From NCBI GenBank assembly GCA_963765785.1, contig CAVXXW010000008.1, forward strand, positions 1 to 64,000: a DNA stretch of 64,000 nucleotides, written 5' to 3'. The notes beneath the pieces were generated by a model, which worked only from the letters and a program-made list of their open reading frames with translations, ran no database searches and was not told the DNA's origin. Shown here one piece after another: positions 45,443 to 54,127 of this stretch. This DNA is from AC-32 sp963765785. Its GTDB lineage: Bacteria > Actinomycetota > Thermoleophilia > Gaiellales > Gaiellaceae. A program made the position numbers and the translations under genes. The stretch's first letter is position 1; each line of letters opens with the position of its first letter.

Positions 45443-45448
45443 AGAGTA
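45443..45448 (-). promoter_or_regulatory. Candidate -10 element, L,D-transpeptidase gene
   Basis: TACTCT on the minus strand ends 7 bases before the GTG at 45435. GGGAGG lies a little upstream of it and would be outside the transcript if the start is leaderless. Confidence 0.45.
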
Positions 45449-45509
45449 CCTCCCGCGGTCGCAGAATTAACCGAACCGCAACAACCTCTTCACCCATTTG
45501 TGCGTCGTA

Positions 45510-45521
45510 GCTTCCGGAAGC
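45510..45521. promoter_or_regulatory. 12-bp palindrome upstream of the 55-residue gene
   Basis: GCTTCCGGAAGC is perfectly palindromic and lies 23 bases before the ATG at 45545, in the divergent region with the transpeptidase gene. It could be an operator. No regulator gene is nearby to support that. Confidence 0.3.
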
Positions 45522-45544
45522 GAAGTTACGCTGAGTCCAACGAA

Positions 45545-45712
45545 ATGAGCAACCTCTTCACCATGCATCGAGGACGACTCCACCGGCACACCGGCGTGCG
45601 GACCTACGTGCTGCTCCAGCGGCTCGGAATCCCGTACGAGGTCGAGCGCACCGTCTGCTCCGAATGCAGGCGCGTGCTCGACGAGCGCCCGGTCAGGCGC
45701 GCCGCGGCCTAG
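45545..45712 (+). CDS. Small basic protein with one CxxC
   Basis: A 55-residue protein read from the ATG at 45545. It is basic and ends ERTVCSECRRVLDERPVRRAAA, with a single C-x2-C pair that could bind zinc as a dimer. The middle (HTGVRTYVLLQRLGIPYEV) looks like a small helix-strand unit. An in-frame GTG at 45499 would add about 15 basic residues. No family is recognised. The gene ends on a CTAG shared with the sirtuin gene, which supports a real stop codon. TACGCT lies 12 bases before the ATG. Confidence 0.6.
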   Translation: MSNLFTMHRGRLHRHTGVRTYVLLQRLGIPYEVERTVCSECRRVLDERPVRRAAA

Positions 45713-46443
45713 AGCGCCGCAGCGACGGCGGGCAACACGTCGCCCGCACTTCCTTCGATCCGTAGTATCGCCCTTCCGTCGTACGGCGTCCGGCCGCGGT
45801 TCACGATCGCGAGCGCGCCGCCCGCAGCCAGCGTCTCGTCCGGCAGGCCCGCGACCGGATACACCTCGAGCGCCGACCCGACGACGAGCATCAGAGCGGC
45901 CCGCTGCGCGAGCTCGTACGCGCGCTCGATCGCCTCGACGGGCAGCAGCTCGCCGAAGAAGACGACGTCCGGCTTGAGGATCGTCCCGCATGAAGCGCAC
46001 GCCGGCGCGTCTGCGTCCGCGAGCAGCTCGAGCACGTCCTCTAGCGGGTAGCGCGCGTCGCATGCGGGGCAGGTCGCCGTGCGGATCGAGCCGTGCACCT
46101 CGACCACGTTCTCGCTCCCGGCCCGCTCGTGCAGCAGGTCGATGTTCTGCGTGAGCACCGCCTCGACGAAGCCGCGCCGCTCCAGCTCGGCGAGTGCGAC
46201 GTGCGCCGCGTTCGGCTCGGCCCCGGTCAGCATCGCCACGCGCGGCTTGTAGAAGCTCCAGACCTTGAGCGGGTCGGCGCGGAAGGCCCCGATCGAGCCG
46301 TACTCGAGCGGGTCGAACTCCGCCCAGAGCCCGGTCGGCGAGCGGAAGTCCGGGATCCCGCTCTCGGTGCTGACGCCGGCGCCGGTCAGCACGACGCAGG
46401 GCTGCCGCTCCCGGATCAGCTCCGCGAGCTCCACGGCACTCAT
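45709..46443 (-). CDS. NAD-dependent deacylase, sirtuin (Sir2/CobB family)
   Basis: A 244-residue sirtuin. NAD-binding motifs are VVLTGAGVSTESGIPDFRSPTGLW near 18-41 and TQNIDLLHERAG near 98-109. The catalytic His is in VEVHGSI near 117. Four zinc-binding cysteines occur as TCPACDARY and PACASCGTI. VVFFGELLP and VVGSALEVYP complete the fold. It removes acyl groups from protein lysines in the cytoplasm. The ATG overlaps the stop of the APH-like kinase gene (ATGA), so the two are co-translated. A role in regulating acyl-CoA-linked enzymes is plausible but unproven. Confidence 0.95.
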   Translation of the reverse strand: MSAVELAELIRERQPCVVLTGAGVSTESGIPDFRSPTGLWAEFDPLEYGSIGAFRADPLKVWSFYKPRVAMLTGAEPNAAHVALAELERRGFVEAVLTQNIDLLHERAGSENVVEVHGSIRTATCPACDARYPLEDVLELLADADAPACASCGTILKPDVVFFGELLPVEAIERAYELAQRAALMLVVGSALEVYPVAGLPDETLAAGGALAIVNRGRTPYDGRAILRIEGSAGDVLPAVAAAL

Positions 46444-47315
46444 CCGCCCGCCTCGTGGTCGGCGAGCGTCTCGCGGATCAGCACGCGCGCCGTCTCGGCG
46501 AAGACCGGGTTCGTCTCCACGTAGTACGGCAGGGCAATCAGCCCGATCGAGAGCGCCCAGCCGCGGCCCCGCGCCCACGTCGCGTCGTCGTCGTCGAGCG
46601 CGGCGCGAAACGCGGGCCTCGCGTCCGCGTGAAGTGCTCCCCAGGCCGGGATCAGGTCGCACGCGGGGTCGCCGGTCCCGAGGCTGCCCCAGTCGATCAC
46701 GCCCGTGAGCCGGCCGTTCCGGACGAGCAGGTTTCCGGGCAGGAGGTCGCCGTGGATCCACACCGGCGGCCCCTCCCAGGACGGTGCCGCGAGGGACGCC
46801 TCCCAGGCGGCGGACGCCGCCTCCACATCGATCATCCCGTCGAGCTCGAGCAGCGCCGCCCGCGCCGACTCGTCTTGCGCGGCGGCGAGCGGCCGGCCCC
46901 TGCGGGCAGGCGGCCCGCCCGCGAGCCGGACGGCGCGTAGCGCTCGCACGAACGCCGCGATCGGCTCGGGCTGCGCGTCGCAGTCCGGATGCACGCCCTC
47001 GAGCCAGGGGCAGATCCCCCACTCCCACGGAAGCTCCTGGGTCGGCTCGCCCCGCGCGAGCGGAACGGGGACCTCGACCGGGAGGAGCGGTGCGAGCTTC
47101 GGCAGCCAGTCGCGGTCGAGTGCCAGCGCCCGCGCGCCCCATTCGAGCCGCGGCAGGCGGACGACCATTGAGTCGCCGAGCCGGTAGAGGGCATTCACCG
47201 TGCCGCTGGAGACAAGCGGCTCGACCCGGAGATCCGCCCACTCCGGGAACTGCGCGGCCAGCAGGCGCCGCACGAGCGCCGCGTCGGTCGGCTGCTCGTC
47301 CTCGTGCATCGTCAC
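46440..47315 (-). CDS. Aminoglycoside-phosphotransferase-fold kinase
   Basis: A 291-residue APH-family small-molecule kinase. The opening VEPLVSSGTVNALYRLGDSMVVRLPRLEWG forms the ATP-binding strands. The catalytic Brenner motif is VWIHGDLLPGNLLV and the metal-binding Asp is in GVIDWGSLGTGDPACDL. This fold covers many substrates, and a resistance role is not implied. Start choice lies between the GTG at 47315 and the ATG at 47309. TACAAT lies 13 bases upstream of the GTG. The downstream sirtuin gene overlaps by 4 bases. Confidence 0.9.
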   Translation of the reverse strand: MTMHEDEQPTDAALVRRLLAAQFPEWADLRVEPLVSSGTVNALYRLGDSMVVRLPRLEWGARALALDRDWLPKLAPLLPVEVPVPLARGEPTQELPWEWGICPWLEGVHPDCDAQPEPIAAFVRALRAVRLAGGPPARRGRPLAAAQDESARAALLELDGMIDVEAASAAWEASLAAPSWEGPPVWIHGDLLPGNLLVRNGRLTGVIDWGSLGTGDPACDLIPAWGALHADARPAFRAALDDDDATWARGRGWALSIGLIALPYYVETNPVFAETARVLIRETLADHEAGG

Positions 47316-47328
47316 GCGCGGAGCGGCG

Positions 47329-47334
47329 ATTGTA
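47329..47334 (-). promoter_or_regulatory. Candidate -10 element before the APH-like kinase
   Basis: TACAAT on the minus strand, five of six consensus matches, 13 bases before the GTG at 47315. It would give a leader of about 6 bases. Confidence 0.45.
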
Positions 47335-47348
47335 GGAAGCTACTGGCC

Positions 47349-47756
47349 GTGGACTTCCGCTTCCAGACCGACGTGCGCGTGCGCTTCGCCGAGACCGACG
47401 CGCAGGGGATCGCGCACCACTCCGTCTACCTCGTCTGGTTCGAGCTGGCGCGGATCGAGTACCTGGAGCGCTTCCGCGACGGCTACCCGGGGCTGCGCGA
47501 CTCCGGGATCGAGGCGCTGACGACGGAGGTGCACGTCCGCTACCTCGCGCCCGCGCGCTTCGACGACCGGCTCGCGGTCAAGGTCCGCGCGCGCGACCTG
47601 CGCGGCGCGCGCTTCCACTTCGAGTACCTCGTCGAGCGCGACGACGAGAAGCTCGCCGACGGCTGGACAGCACATGCCTGCGTCGACGCGCGCACGCACC
47701 GGCCGACCCGCGTCCCGGGGTGGCTCGCGGACGAGATCGCTACCGCTGAGGGCTGA
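47349..47756 (+). CDS. Acyl-CoA thioesterase, 4-hydroxybenzoyl-CoA thioesterase fold
   Basis: A 135-residue hot-dog-fold thioesterase. The family motif is VRFAETDAQGIAHHSVYLVWFELARIEYL near residues 10-38, where Asp of ETDAQG is the probable catalytic residue. TTEVHVRYLAPARFDD and FHFEYLVER are the following strands. It hydrolyses acyl-CoA in the cytoplasm, and chain length is unknown. The GTG at 47349 fits the family length. Its last 17 bases overlap the convergent VanW gene. Confidence 0.9.
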   Translation: MDFRFQTDVRVRFAETDAQGIAHHSVYLVWFELARIEYLERFRDGYPGLRDSGIEALTTEVHVRYLAPARFDDRLAVKVRARDLRGARFHFEYLVERDDEKLADGWTAHACVDARTHRPTRVPGWLADEIATAEG

Positions 47757-49602
47757 CGCCGGTCGGCCCCGTCGGGCCGCTGGGGCCGCTCGGCCCGCTC
47801 GGGCCCTTCTTCTTCGGCGGCAGCTTGGGCCGCGGCCTCGTCCCCACCTCGACGACGCGCGTCTCACCGCGGTACGACGAGAACCAGGTGTTGTCGTACA
47901 GCAGCACACCGTTCGCGGTGAAGACGGTCCGCCTGACGCTCGTCGACAGCGACGGCGACCCGCTCTGCTGCACCGACGTCTGGCCGACGAAGAGCGACGG
48001 GTCCGGGACGCGCTGCACCGGCGCCGGTCCCGTCGTGACGAGCGGTCGCGTGTCCGTGACGACGCGGCGGTTCAGCGGCGCCCCGTAGAGGTCGACGTCG
48101 AGCGAGTAGGAGCCGACGTAGGTGCGCAGGAGCAGCCAGTGCGGCGTGTCGTTGACGAACTTCAGGTCGACGTCCGGGTAATTGACGGTCGCGTCGCGGC
48201 CCTGGGGGTAGTGGCTGATGTAGAGCGCGTGGTTCGTCCGCTCGGTGATCTTCAGGCCGGCCTCGTACGCGGCGTTGAAGACGGTCGTCGAGACCTGGCA
48301 GACGCCGCCGCCGAGGCCGCTCGTCACCTCGCCGTTGATGATCACCGGCGCCTCGCGGAAGCCCTTGTCGGCCGTGCGCGCACCCGTCGCCTGGTTGAAC
48401 GAGAACGTCGCGCCGGGCGCGATCAGCTTCCCGTCGATCAGCCGCGCGACGAGCTGGACGTTGTGGATGCGGTTCGGGTCGCCGCCGTAGATCGTCTCGT
48501 AGCGGCCGACGCGGGTCGTGATGCCCATCGCGCGCGCCTGGGACGTCGAGACCTTGGGCTGCGCGTAGGTGACGACGACACGCGCCGTGCGGTTGTCCGT
48601 GCCGAGGGCGGCCGCGAGGATGTTGCGGCTCGTCGGCTTCGCTGCCACGACCTGCCCGGGCCGCGCGGGGACGACCGCCACGCGCCCCGAGGCCAGCGGC
48701 CGGAAGGTCGCGTCGCGCGGCGGCTGGTCGACCCCGCGGCCCAGCCTGCCGAAGTAGGCACGGGCGCCGGGACCGCCGACGGAGAGCGCGCTGGCCCCGT
48801 GTGCCGGCAGCGCGAGAATCGCGGCCAGCTGGCGCTTGGGCAGCCACCACGAGGCGACGCCGAGCTTCATCCGCACGGGCCGCGCTAGGGCTGTCCGCAC
48901 CTGCGTCTTCGCGGTCGCCAGGTCGGCCGCACGCACCCTCGGCTCGTCGGACCGCACCGGCAGCGCAACGTGGCCGCGCTCGAAGCCGGCGAGCGACCGC
49001 ACGATCGTGTCCGCTGCCGCGGCCCTGTCGAGCACGGCACCGCTGTGAGCCGGGAGGACCACCGGCCGGAACCCCTTGAGCACGAGCGCCGCGTCGACGT
49101 GCGGGTGGTCGACGGTCGCCGCGATGCGCCCGACCTCGAACTGGAGCGCGCTTTCGAACACACGGGTCGGCGGCTTGACGTCGGCGCCGAAGAACCGCAC
49201 GCCGATCCGGCGGAAGCCGCGCAGCGGGCCGAGCCCGTCGCCCTGGTCGAGCGCGAGCTTCGCGGCGGCCTGCCAGTCGGCCATGACGCCGAGGCCTACG
49301 GGTTTCAGGCTCCATGCGTGTCCGGCGGCGGTGAACGTGATCGGCACCTGCGCGAGCGCGGCCGCGCGGCGCTCGAGCTTCGCCTGTGCCTCGCCCGCGG
49401 TCAGGCCGCCGACGTCGACGCCGTCGATGCGGACGCCCTCGGCGATTCGGCTCGGCGAGCCAGCGAACGCGAATCCGAACACGGCGGCGCCGGCCGCGAC
49501 GACGACAACCAGCACAACCAGGCGCTGTGCCCACAGCACCCTGGAGCGGCTGCGTCGCCTACTGCGGACCCGGACCGCTCCAGTCCCTGCCTCGGCGCGC
49601 AA
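47740..49602 (-). CDS. VanW-family membrane-anchored protein with collagen-like tail
   Basis: A 620-residue envelope protein. A basic N-terminus and one membrane helix (about 27-49) anchor it. Peptidoglycan-binding-like domains (PF12229 type) follow in the first 370 residues (VDVGGLTAGEAQAKLERRAAAL and a second copy). The VanW domain is about 395-525, with SFNQATGARTADKGF, GLGGGVCQVSTTVFNAAYEAGL and ISHYPQGRDATVNYPDVDLKF. The last 20 residues contain five to six Gly-Pro-x triplets after a Lys/Pro stretch. VanW proteins do not themselves confer vancomycin resistance. TTG at 49602 is the start, 8 bases after TAGACT. Confidence 0.9.
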   Translation of the reverse strand: MRAEAGTGAVRVRSRRRSRSRVLWAQRLVVLVVVVAAGAAVFGFAFAGSPSRIAEGVRIDGVDVGGLTAGEAQAKLERRAAALAQVPITFTAAGHAWSLKPVGLGVMADWQAAAKLALDQGDGLGPLRGFRRIGVRFFGADVKPPTRVFESALQFEVGRIAATVDHPHVDAALVLKGFRPVVLPAHSGAVLDRAAAADTIVRSLAGFERGHVALPVRSDEPRVRAADLATAKTQVRTALARPVRMKLGVASWWLPKRQLAAILALPAHGASALSVGGPGARAYFGRLGRGVDQPPRDATFRPLASGRVAVVPARPGQVVAAKPTSRNILAAALGTDNRTARVVVTYAQPKVSTSQARAMGITTRVGRYETIYGGDPNRIHNVQLVARLIDGKLIAPGATFSFNQATGARTADKGFREAPVIINGEVTSGLGGGVCQVSTTVFNAAYEAGLKITERTNHALYISHYPQGRDATVNYPDVDLKFVNDTPHWLLLRTYVGSYSLDVDLYGAPLNRRVVTDTRPLVTTGPAPVQRVPDPSLFVGQTSVQQSGSPSLSTSVRRTVFTANGVLLYDNTWFSSYRGETRVVEVGTRPRPKLPPKKKGPSGPSGPSGPTGPTGVSPQR

Positions 49603-49610
49603 GACACGGG

Positions 49611-49616
49611 AGTCTA
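49611..49616 (-). promoter_or_regulatory. Candidate -10 element, VanW gene
   Basis: TAGACT on the minus strand ends 8 bases before the TTG at 49602. It lies in the 44-base gap after proS. Confidence 0.4.
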
Positions 49617-49646
49617 GCTACGACCTCAGCGGGAGGACACCCCGAT

Positions 49647-51086
49647 TTAGTACGCCTGCGCCCAGACCGCGGAGGACACCGCCGGCCTCCCGCAGCAGAC
49701 GCATGCGCCGTCCAGTTCCGGCTCGTCCAGCGGCAGGCACCGGATCGTCGCCGAGGTGTCGGCCTTGACGCGAGCCTCGCACTCGCCGCGGCCGCACCAC
49801 GGCGCGACGACGAAGCCCCGCGCCTCGCGCAGGTACTCGACCAGCTCGTCGTAGCCGCCCGGGTCGCGGAGCGTCCGCCGCTCCCGTTCGTCCCGGGCAG
49901 CCTCGAAGAGCGACGCCTGCAGGTCTCGCAGCAGCCCGCCGATCGTGGCGGAGACGCGCGCGAGCGGGACCTGATCCTTCGCGCCGGTGTCGCGCCGCGC
50001 GACCGTGACGGCGGCCTCGGCAAGGTCGCGGCTGCCGAGCTCGATGCGGAGCGGCACGCCCTTCAGCTCCCACTCGTTGAACTTGAAGCCGGGCCGGAGC
50101 TCGGGGCGGTCGTCGACGCGAACGCGGACACCCGCCGCGCGCAGCTCGTCTGCCACCTCGGCGGCTGCGTGCAGCACCTCCGCGCGCTCGTCCTCGCGGG
50201 CGATCGGCACGACCACTACCTGGTGCGGCGCGATCCGAGGGGGAAGCCGCAGGCCGCGGTCGTCCCCGTGGGCCATCACGACCCCGCCGACGAGGCGCGT
50301 CGTTGCGCCCCACGAGGTCGCGTACGGGAACTGCTCGCTCCCGTCACGCGCCGTGTAGCGCACGTCGAACGCGCGCGCGAAGCCCTGGCCGAGGTAGTGC
50401 GAGGTCGCAGCCTGGAGCGCCTTCCCGTCGCGCATCAGCGCCTCGAGCGTGTACGTGTCGACGGCGCCGGGGAAGCGCTCGCTCTCGCTCTTGCGGCCGC
50501 GCAGCACAGGGATGGCGAGCACGTTCTCGATCGTGTCCGCGTAGACGTCGTGCAGGATCGTCAGCGCCTCCGCGACCGCCTCCTTCTCGGTCTCGTGCGC
50601 GGTGTGCCCCTCCTGCCAGAGGAACTCGCTCGTCCGCAGGAAGAGTCGCGGCCGCAGCTCCCAGCGAACGCAGTTGGCCCACTGGTTGTAGAGCAGCGGC
50701 AGGTCCCGGTACGACTGCACCCAGCGGGCATAGGTCGCCCAGATCAGCGCCTCCGAGGTCGGGCGCACCGCGAGTGGCTCCTCCAGCGTCTTCCCGCCGG
50801 CCTCGGTGACGAGGGCGACCTCGGGTGCGAACCCTTCGACGAGCTCGCCCTCCTGCGCCAGCACCGAGACCGGCACGAGCAGCGGGAAATAGAGGTTTTC
50901 GTGGCCGGTCGCCTTGATCCGGTCGTCGAGCTCGCGCTGGATCGTCTCCCAGATCGCGTAGCCGTACGGCTTGATAACCATCGCGCCGCGGACGGCCGAG
51001 TTTTCGGCGAGGCCGGCACGGCGAACCACCTCGCCGTACCAGGCGGGGAAGTCGCCCGACTGCGTGGGCAGGACGTTGGTGCTCAT
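49647..51086 (-). CDS. proS: Prolyl-tRNA synthetase, archaeal/eukaryotic type
   Basis: A 479-residue ProRS of the type without the bacterial editing insertion. Motif 1 lies near GYAIWETIQRELDDRIKATG, motif 2 in NQWANCVRWELRPRLFLRTSEFLWQEGHTAH and motif 3 in VGGVVMAHGDDRGLRLPPRIAP. An anticodon-binding domain (about 285-380) and a C-terminal zinc-like domain follow, with cysteines in WCGRGECEARV and CVCCGRPA. The protein ends in Tyr (WAQAY), as archaeal-type enzymes do. GGGAG lies 10 bases before the ATG. A proline-rich mini-ORF and a strong hairpin precede it. Confidence 0.96.
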   Translation of the reverse strand: MSTNVLPTQSGDFPAWYGEVVRRAGLAENSAVRGAMVIKPYGYAIWETIQRELDDRIKATGHENLYFPLLVPVSVLAQEGELVEGFAPEVALVTEAGGKTLEEPLAVRPTSEALIWATYARWVQSYRDLPLLYNQWANCVRWELRPRLFLRTSEFLWQEGHTAHETEKEAVAEALTILHDVYADTIENVLAIPVLRGRKSESERFPGAVDTYTLEALMRDGKALQAATSHYLGQGFARAFDVRYTARDGSEQFPYATSWGATTRLVGGVVMAHGDDRGLRLPPRIAPHQVVVVPIAREDERAEVLHAAAEVADELRAAGVRVRVDDRPELRPGFKFNEWELKGVPLRIELGSRDLAEAAVTVARRDTGAKDQVPLARVSATIGGLLRDLQASLFEAARDERERRTLRDPGGYDELVEYLREARGFVVAPWCGRGECEARVKADTSATIRCLPLDEPELDGACVCCGRPAVSSAVWAQAY

Positions 51087-51129
51087 GGAAAACGCGCTCC
51101 CTTCGTAGACGTCGACCGGCGGTGGGTAC

Positions 51130-51158
51130 GGCGCTCCGGCCGAAGCGGCGGGAGCGCC
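51130..51158 (-). promoter_or_regulatory. Stable hairpin in the proS leader
   Basis: Arms at 51151-51158 and 51130-51137 pair over 8 bp, followed after one mismatch by a 4-bp inner stem and a 3-base loop. The 5-prime arm in the transcript (51158 to 51150) is also complementary over 8 bases to 51094-51101, the segment holding the proS ribosome site. There is no U-tract after it. Confidence 0.6.
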
Positions 51159-51241
51159 TACGCCGGGACGTGCACGACCGGCGGCCGCGGGGCAACCGCC
51201 GGAACCGGCAGCAGCTCGTCCACGCGGGGCCTCAACGTCAT
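51158..51241 (-). CDS. Putative proline-rich leader peptide upstream of proS
   Basis: A 27-codon ORF with ATG at 51241 and stop TAG at 51160-51158. Seven of 27 residues are proline (positions 5, 12, 14, 18, 20, 21 and 26). It lies 19 bases after the stop of the SDR gene and its stop codon touches the arm of the downstream hairpin. TATCCT ends 6 bases before the ATG, so it could be the leaderless first ORF of a proS transcript. High G+C raises proline frequency by chance, so the reading is speculative. Confidence 0.4.
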   Translation of the reverse strand: MTLRPRVDELLPVPAVAPRPPVVHVPA

Positions 51242-51247
51242 GCGCAG

Positions 51248-51253
51248 AGGATA
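51248..51253 (-). promoter_or_regulatory. Candidate -10 element for the proS leader
   Basis: TATCCT on the minus strand, 6 bases before the ATG of the proline-rich mini-ORF. That spacing puts the transcription start on the A of the ATG. No clear -35 is seen. Confidence 0.45.
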
Positions 51254-51260
51254 GCGGCGC

Positions 51261-52062
51261 TCAGAAGGTGAACAGGTCGATCCCGCCGGTCACCGGGACG
51301 GCCGCGCCGGTCACGTACGAGGCGAGGTCGGAGCAGAGGAACGCGACAACGCCGGCGATCTCCTCCGGCGTGCCGGTGCGGCGCATCGCGGTGCGCCTGA
51401 CCATGCGCTCGTTCATTTCCGGGTTGCCGAAGCCGAACGCCTCGGTGCCGATGATCCCGGCCACGATCGCGTTTGCGGTGATGCCGTGGCGAGCGCCCTC
51501 GAGCGCCAGCGTCTTCGTCAGCCCGATAACCCCCGCTTTCGTCGCCGCGTAGCTCGCCTGGCCGAAGCCGCCGAGCTCGCCGACCACGGAGGACATGGTC
51601 ACGATCCGCCCCCAGCCACGCTCGACCATCGCCGGCCAGACGGCCTGCGCGCAGTTGAAGACGCCGGTCAGGTTGACGCGGACGTCGCGCTCCCAGAGCT
51701 CCGGCGACTGGCCCTCGAGGCGAGCGAGGTGGTCGAGCAGGCCGGCGTTGGCGACGAGGATGTCGGCGGGGCCGAGCTCGCTGTTCGCGGCGGCCTCGAC
51801 CTGCGCGCGGTCGGTCACGTCGCAGCGGACGGCCAGCGCGCGCCGCCCGAGTCTCCGGATCTCCTCCGCCGTCTGCTCGGTATAGACGAGACCCTGCTCA
51901 CGCGCGGCCTGCGCGAGCGGCCCGTACTGGTCGGCGCCTGCCTCCGACTCGAGCTGGATGTCCGCGAGCACGACGTCGGCGCCGGCTCGTGCCAAGGCGA
52001 GCGCGTCCGCACGCCCAAGGCCGCGCGAGCTCCCGGTGACGAGCGCTACGCGCCCGGAGAGG

Positions 52063-52067
<5 letters not shown>
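51261..52067 (-). CDS. SDR-family oxidoreductase with apparent ATT start
   Basis: A 268-residue short-chain dehydrogenase. From the ATT at 52067 it reads IDLSGRVALVTGSSRGLGRA, the normal family opening with the cofactor motif G-S-S-R-G-L-G. The catalytic residues are in MSSVVGELGGFGQASYAATKAGV (Ser, Tyr and Lys), and ILVANAGLLD is the NAG motif. The first conventional start in frame is the TTG at 51995, which would remove the cofactor motif. The ATT shares its last T with the stop of the acyl-CoA dehydrogenase gene (ATTGA). It may act as a 3-hydroxyacyl-CoA or related dehydrogenase. Confidence 0.87.
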
Positions 52068-53238
<1,171 letters not shown>

Positions 53239-53254
53239 GCTCCTGCCCTTGCCG

Positions 53255-53274
53255 TTGATTGACTAGTCAGTCAA
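53255..53274. promoter_or_regulatory. Candidate TetR-family operator
   Basis: A 20-bp inverted repeat with one mismatched pair, centred on the perfect TGACTAGTCA, begins 17 bases upstream of the acyl-CoA dehydrogenase ATG. Such palindromes with TGAC half-sites are typical of TetR regulators of acyl-CoA metabolism. It also overlaps the last codons of the upstream DMT transporter gene. Confidence 0.55.
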
Positions 53275-54127
53275 ATGGTATCGGCGACGCCGGCGCCGGC
53301 AAGGCGACGGGCGGAGCCGGATCCGGTTCCGCCTCCCCCGGGCGCGCAAGCAGCGCCGCGCCGCCGACGGTGCAGGCGAAGGCGAGCACGCGCACGACGG
53401 GAAGAGAGCCGATCCCCTCGCCGAAGAGCGTCGTCCCGGCCGCGATCGGGAGGGCGTTCGTGAACAGCGTCGCCAGGCCGGCCGTCGCGAGCACGCCGCC
53501 TCGCTGGAAGCCGAGTTGGAGGGCGACGAAGGCGAGCCCGTGGCACGCGAGCAGCACCGGCACGAAGCCGAGGCGAGCGCCGCCGTGGACCGCGGCCTTG
53601 GTCGCGACGTCTCCCGCGGCGTAGAGCACGCCGGCCGCGATGCCCAGGCCGGCGGCGGAGCGACGGGACGCGGCGATGCCGGCGACGGCCGCCGACACGG
53701 CGATCCAGGCGGCCACCGCGCCCCAGTCGCCGGCGCTCGCGGTCGTCGTGCCGCCGGCGAGCGAGATCCCGAGCAGGACGAGCCCCGCGACGGCCACGGC
53801 CACGCCGCGTCGCTCCCAGGCCGTCAGGCGCGCGTGCCGGGAGGCGAGCAGAGCCAGGAGGCCGATCCCGCCCGCCGAGGCCGCCTGGACGAGCGAGAGC
53901 GGAGCGAGCGCCAGCGCCGCCACGTAGAGCACCCAGCCGCCGATACCGACGACGAAGCCGACGAACCAGCGCAAGCTCCCGAACAGCAGCCGCAGCGACG
54001 CGATCGGGCGCCGCAGCGTCAGCGGCGGCAGCGCGGAGGCGACCGCGTGCTGGACGAAGTAGCCCCAGTTGAGCGCGGCCGCCGACGCGAGGGCAAGCAG
54101 CAGCCCGCCTGCCAGCGCCGCGGTCAC
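53267..54127 (-). CDS. DMT/EamA-type membrane transporter
   Basis: A 286-residue protein with about nine to ten hydrophobic helices and little else, fitting the drug/metabolite transporter superfamily. It begins MTAALAGGLLLALASAAALNWGYFVQHAV and has two halves of similar helix pattern, as expected for EamA duplication. The C-terminus is a short Pro/Ala-rich tail. The substrate is unknown. It overlaps the upstream DUF2156 gene by 4 bases, and its stop lies inside the TetR-type palindrome. Confidence 0.8.
   Translation of the reverse strand: MTAALAGGLLLALASAAALNWGYFVQHAVASALPPLTLRRPIASLRLLFGSLRWFVGFVVGIGGWVLYVAALALAPLSLVQAASAGGIGLLALLASRHARLTAWERRGVAVAVAGLVLLGISLAGGTTTASAGDWGAVAAWIAVSAAVAGIAASRRSAAGLGIAAGVLYAAGDVATKAAVHGGARLGFVPVLLACHGLAFVALQLGFQRGGVLATAGLATLFTNALPIAAGTTLFGEGIGSLPVVRVLAFACTVGGAALLARPGEAEPDPAPPVALPAPASPIPFD

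Noticed and set aside
46440..47315. Aminoglycoside resistance gene
   Set aside because: The APH fold is shared by many metabolic kinases, and the context is housekeeping with no mobile element.
47740..49602. Vancomycin resistance locus
   Set aside because: VanW-family proteins are common outside resistance clusters, and no vanHAX-type genes are nearby.
51087..51260. T-box riboswitch before proS
   Set aside because: No T-box core sequence is present in the transcript sense. A vaguely similar string (GGTGGGTACGG) is on the wrong strand.
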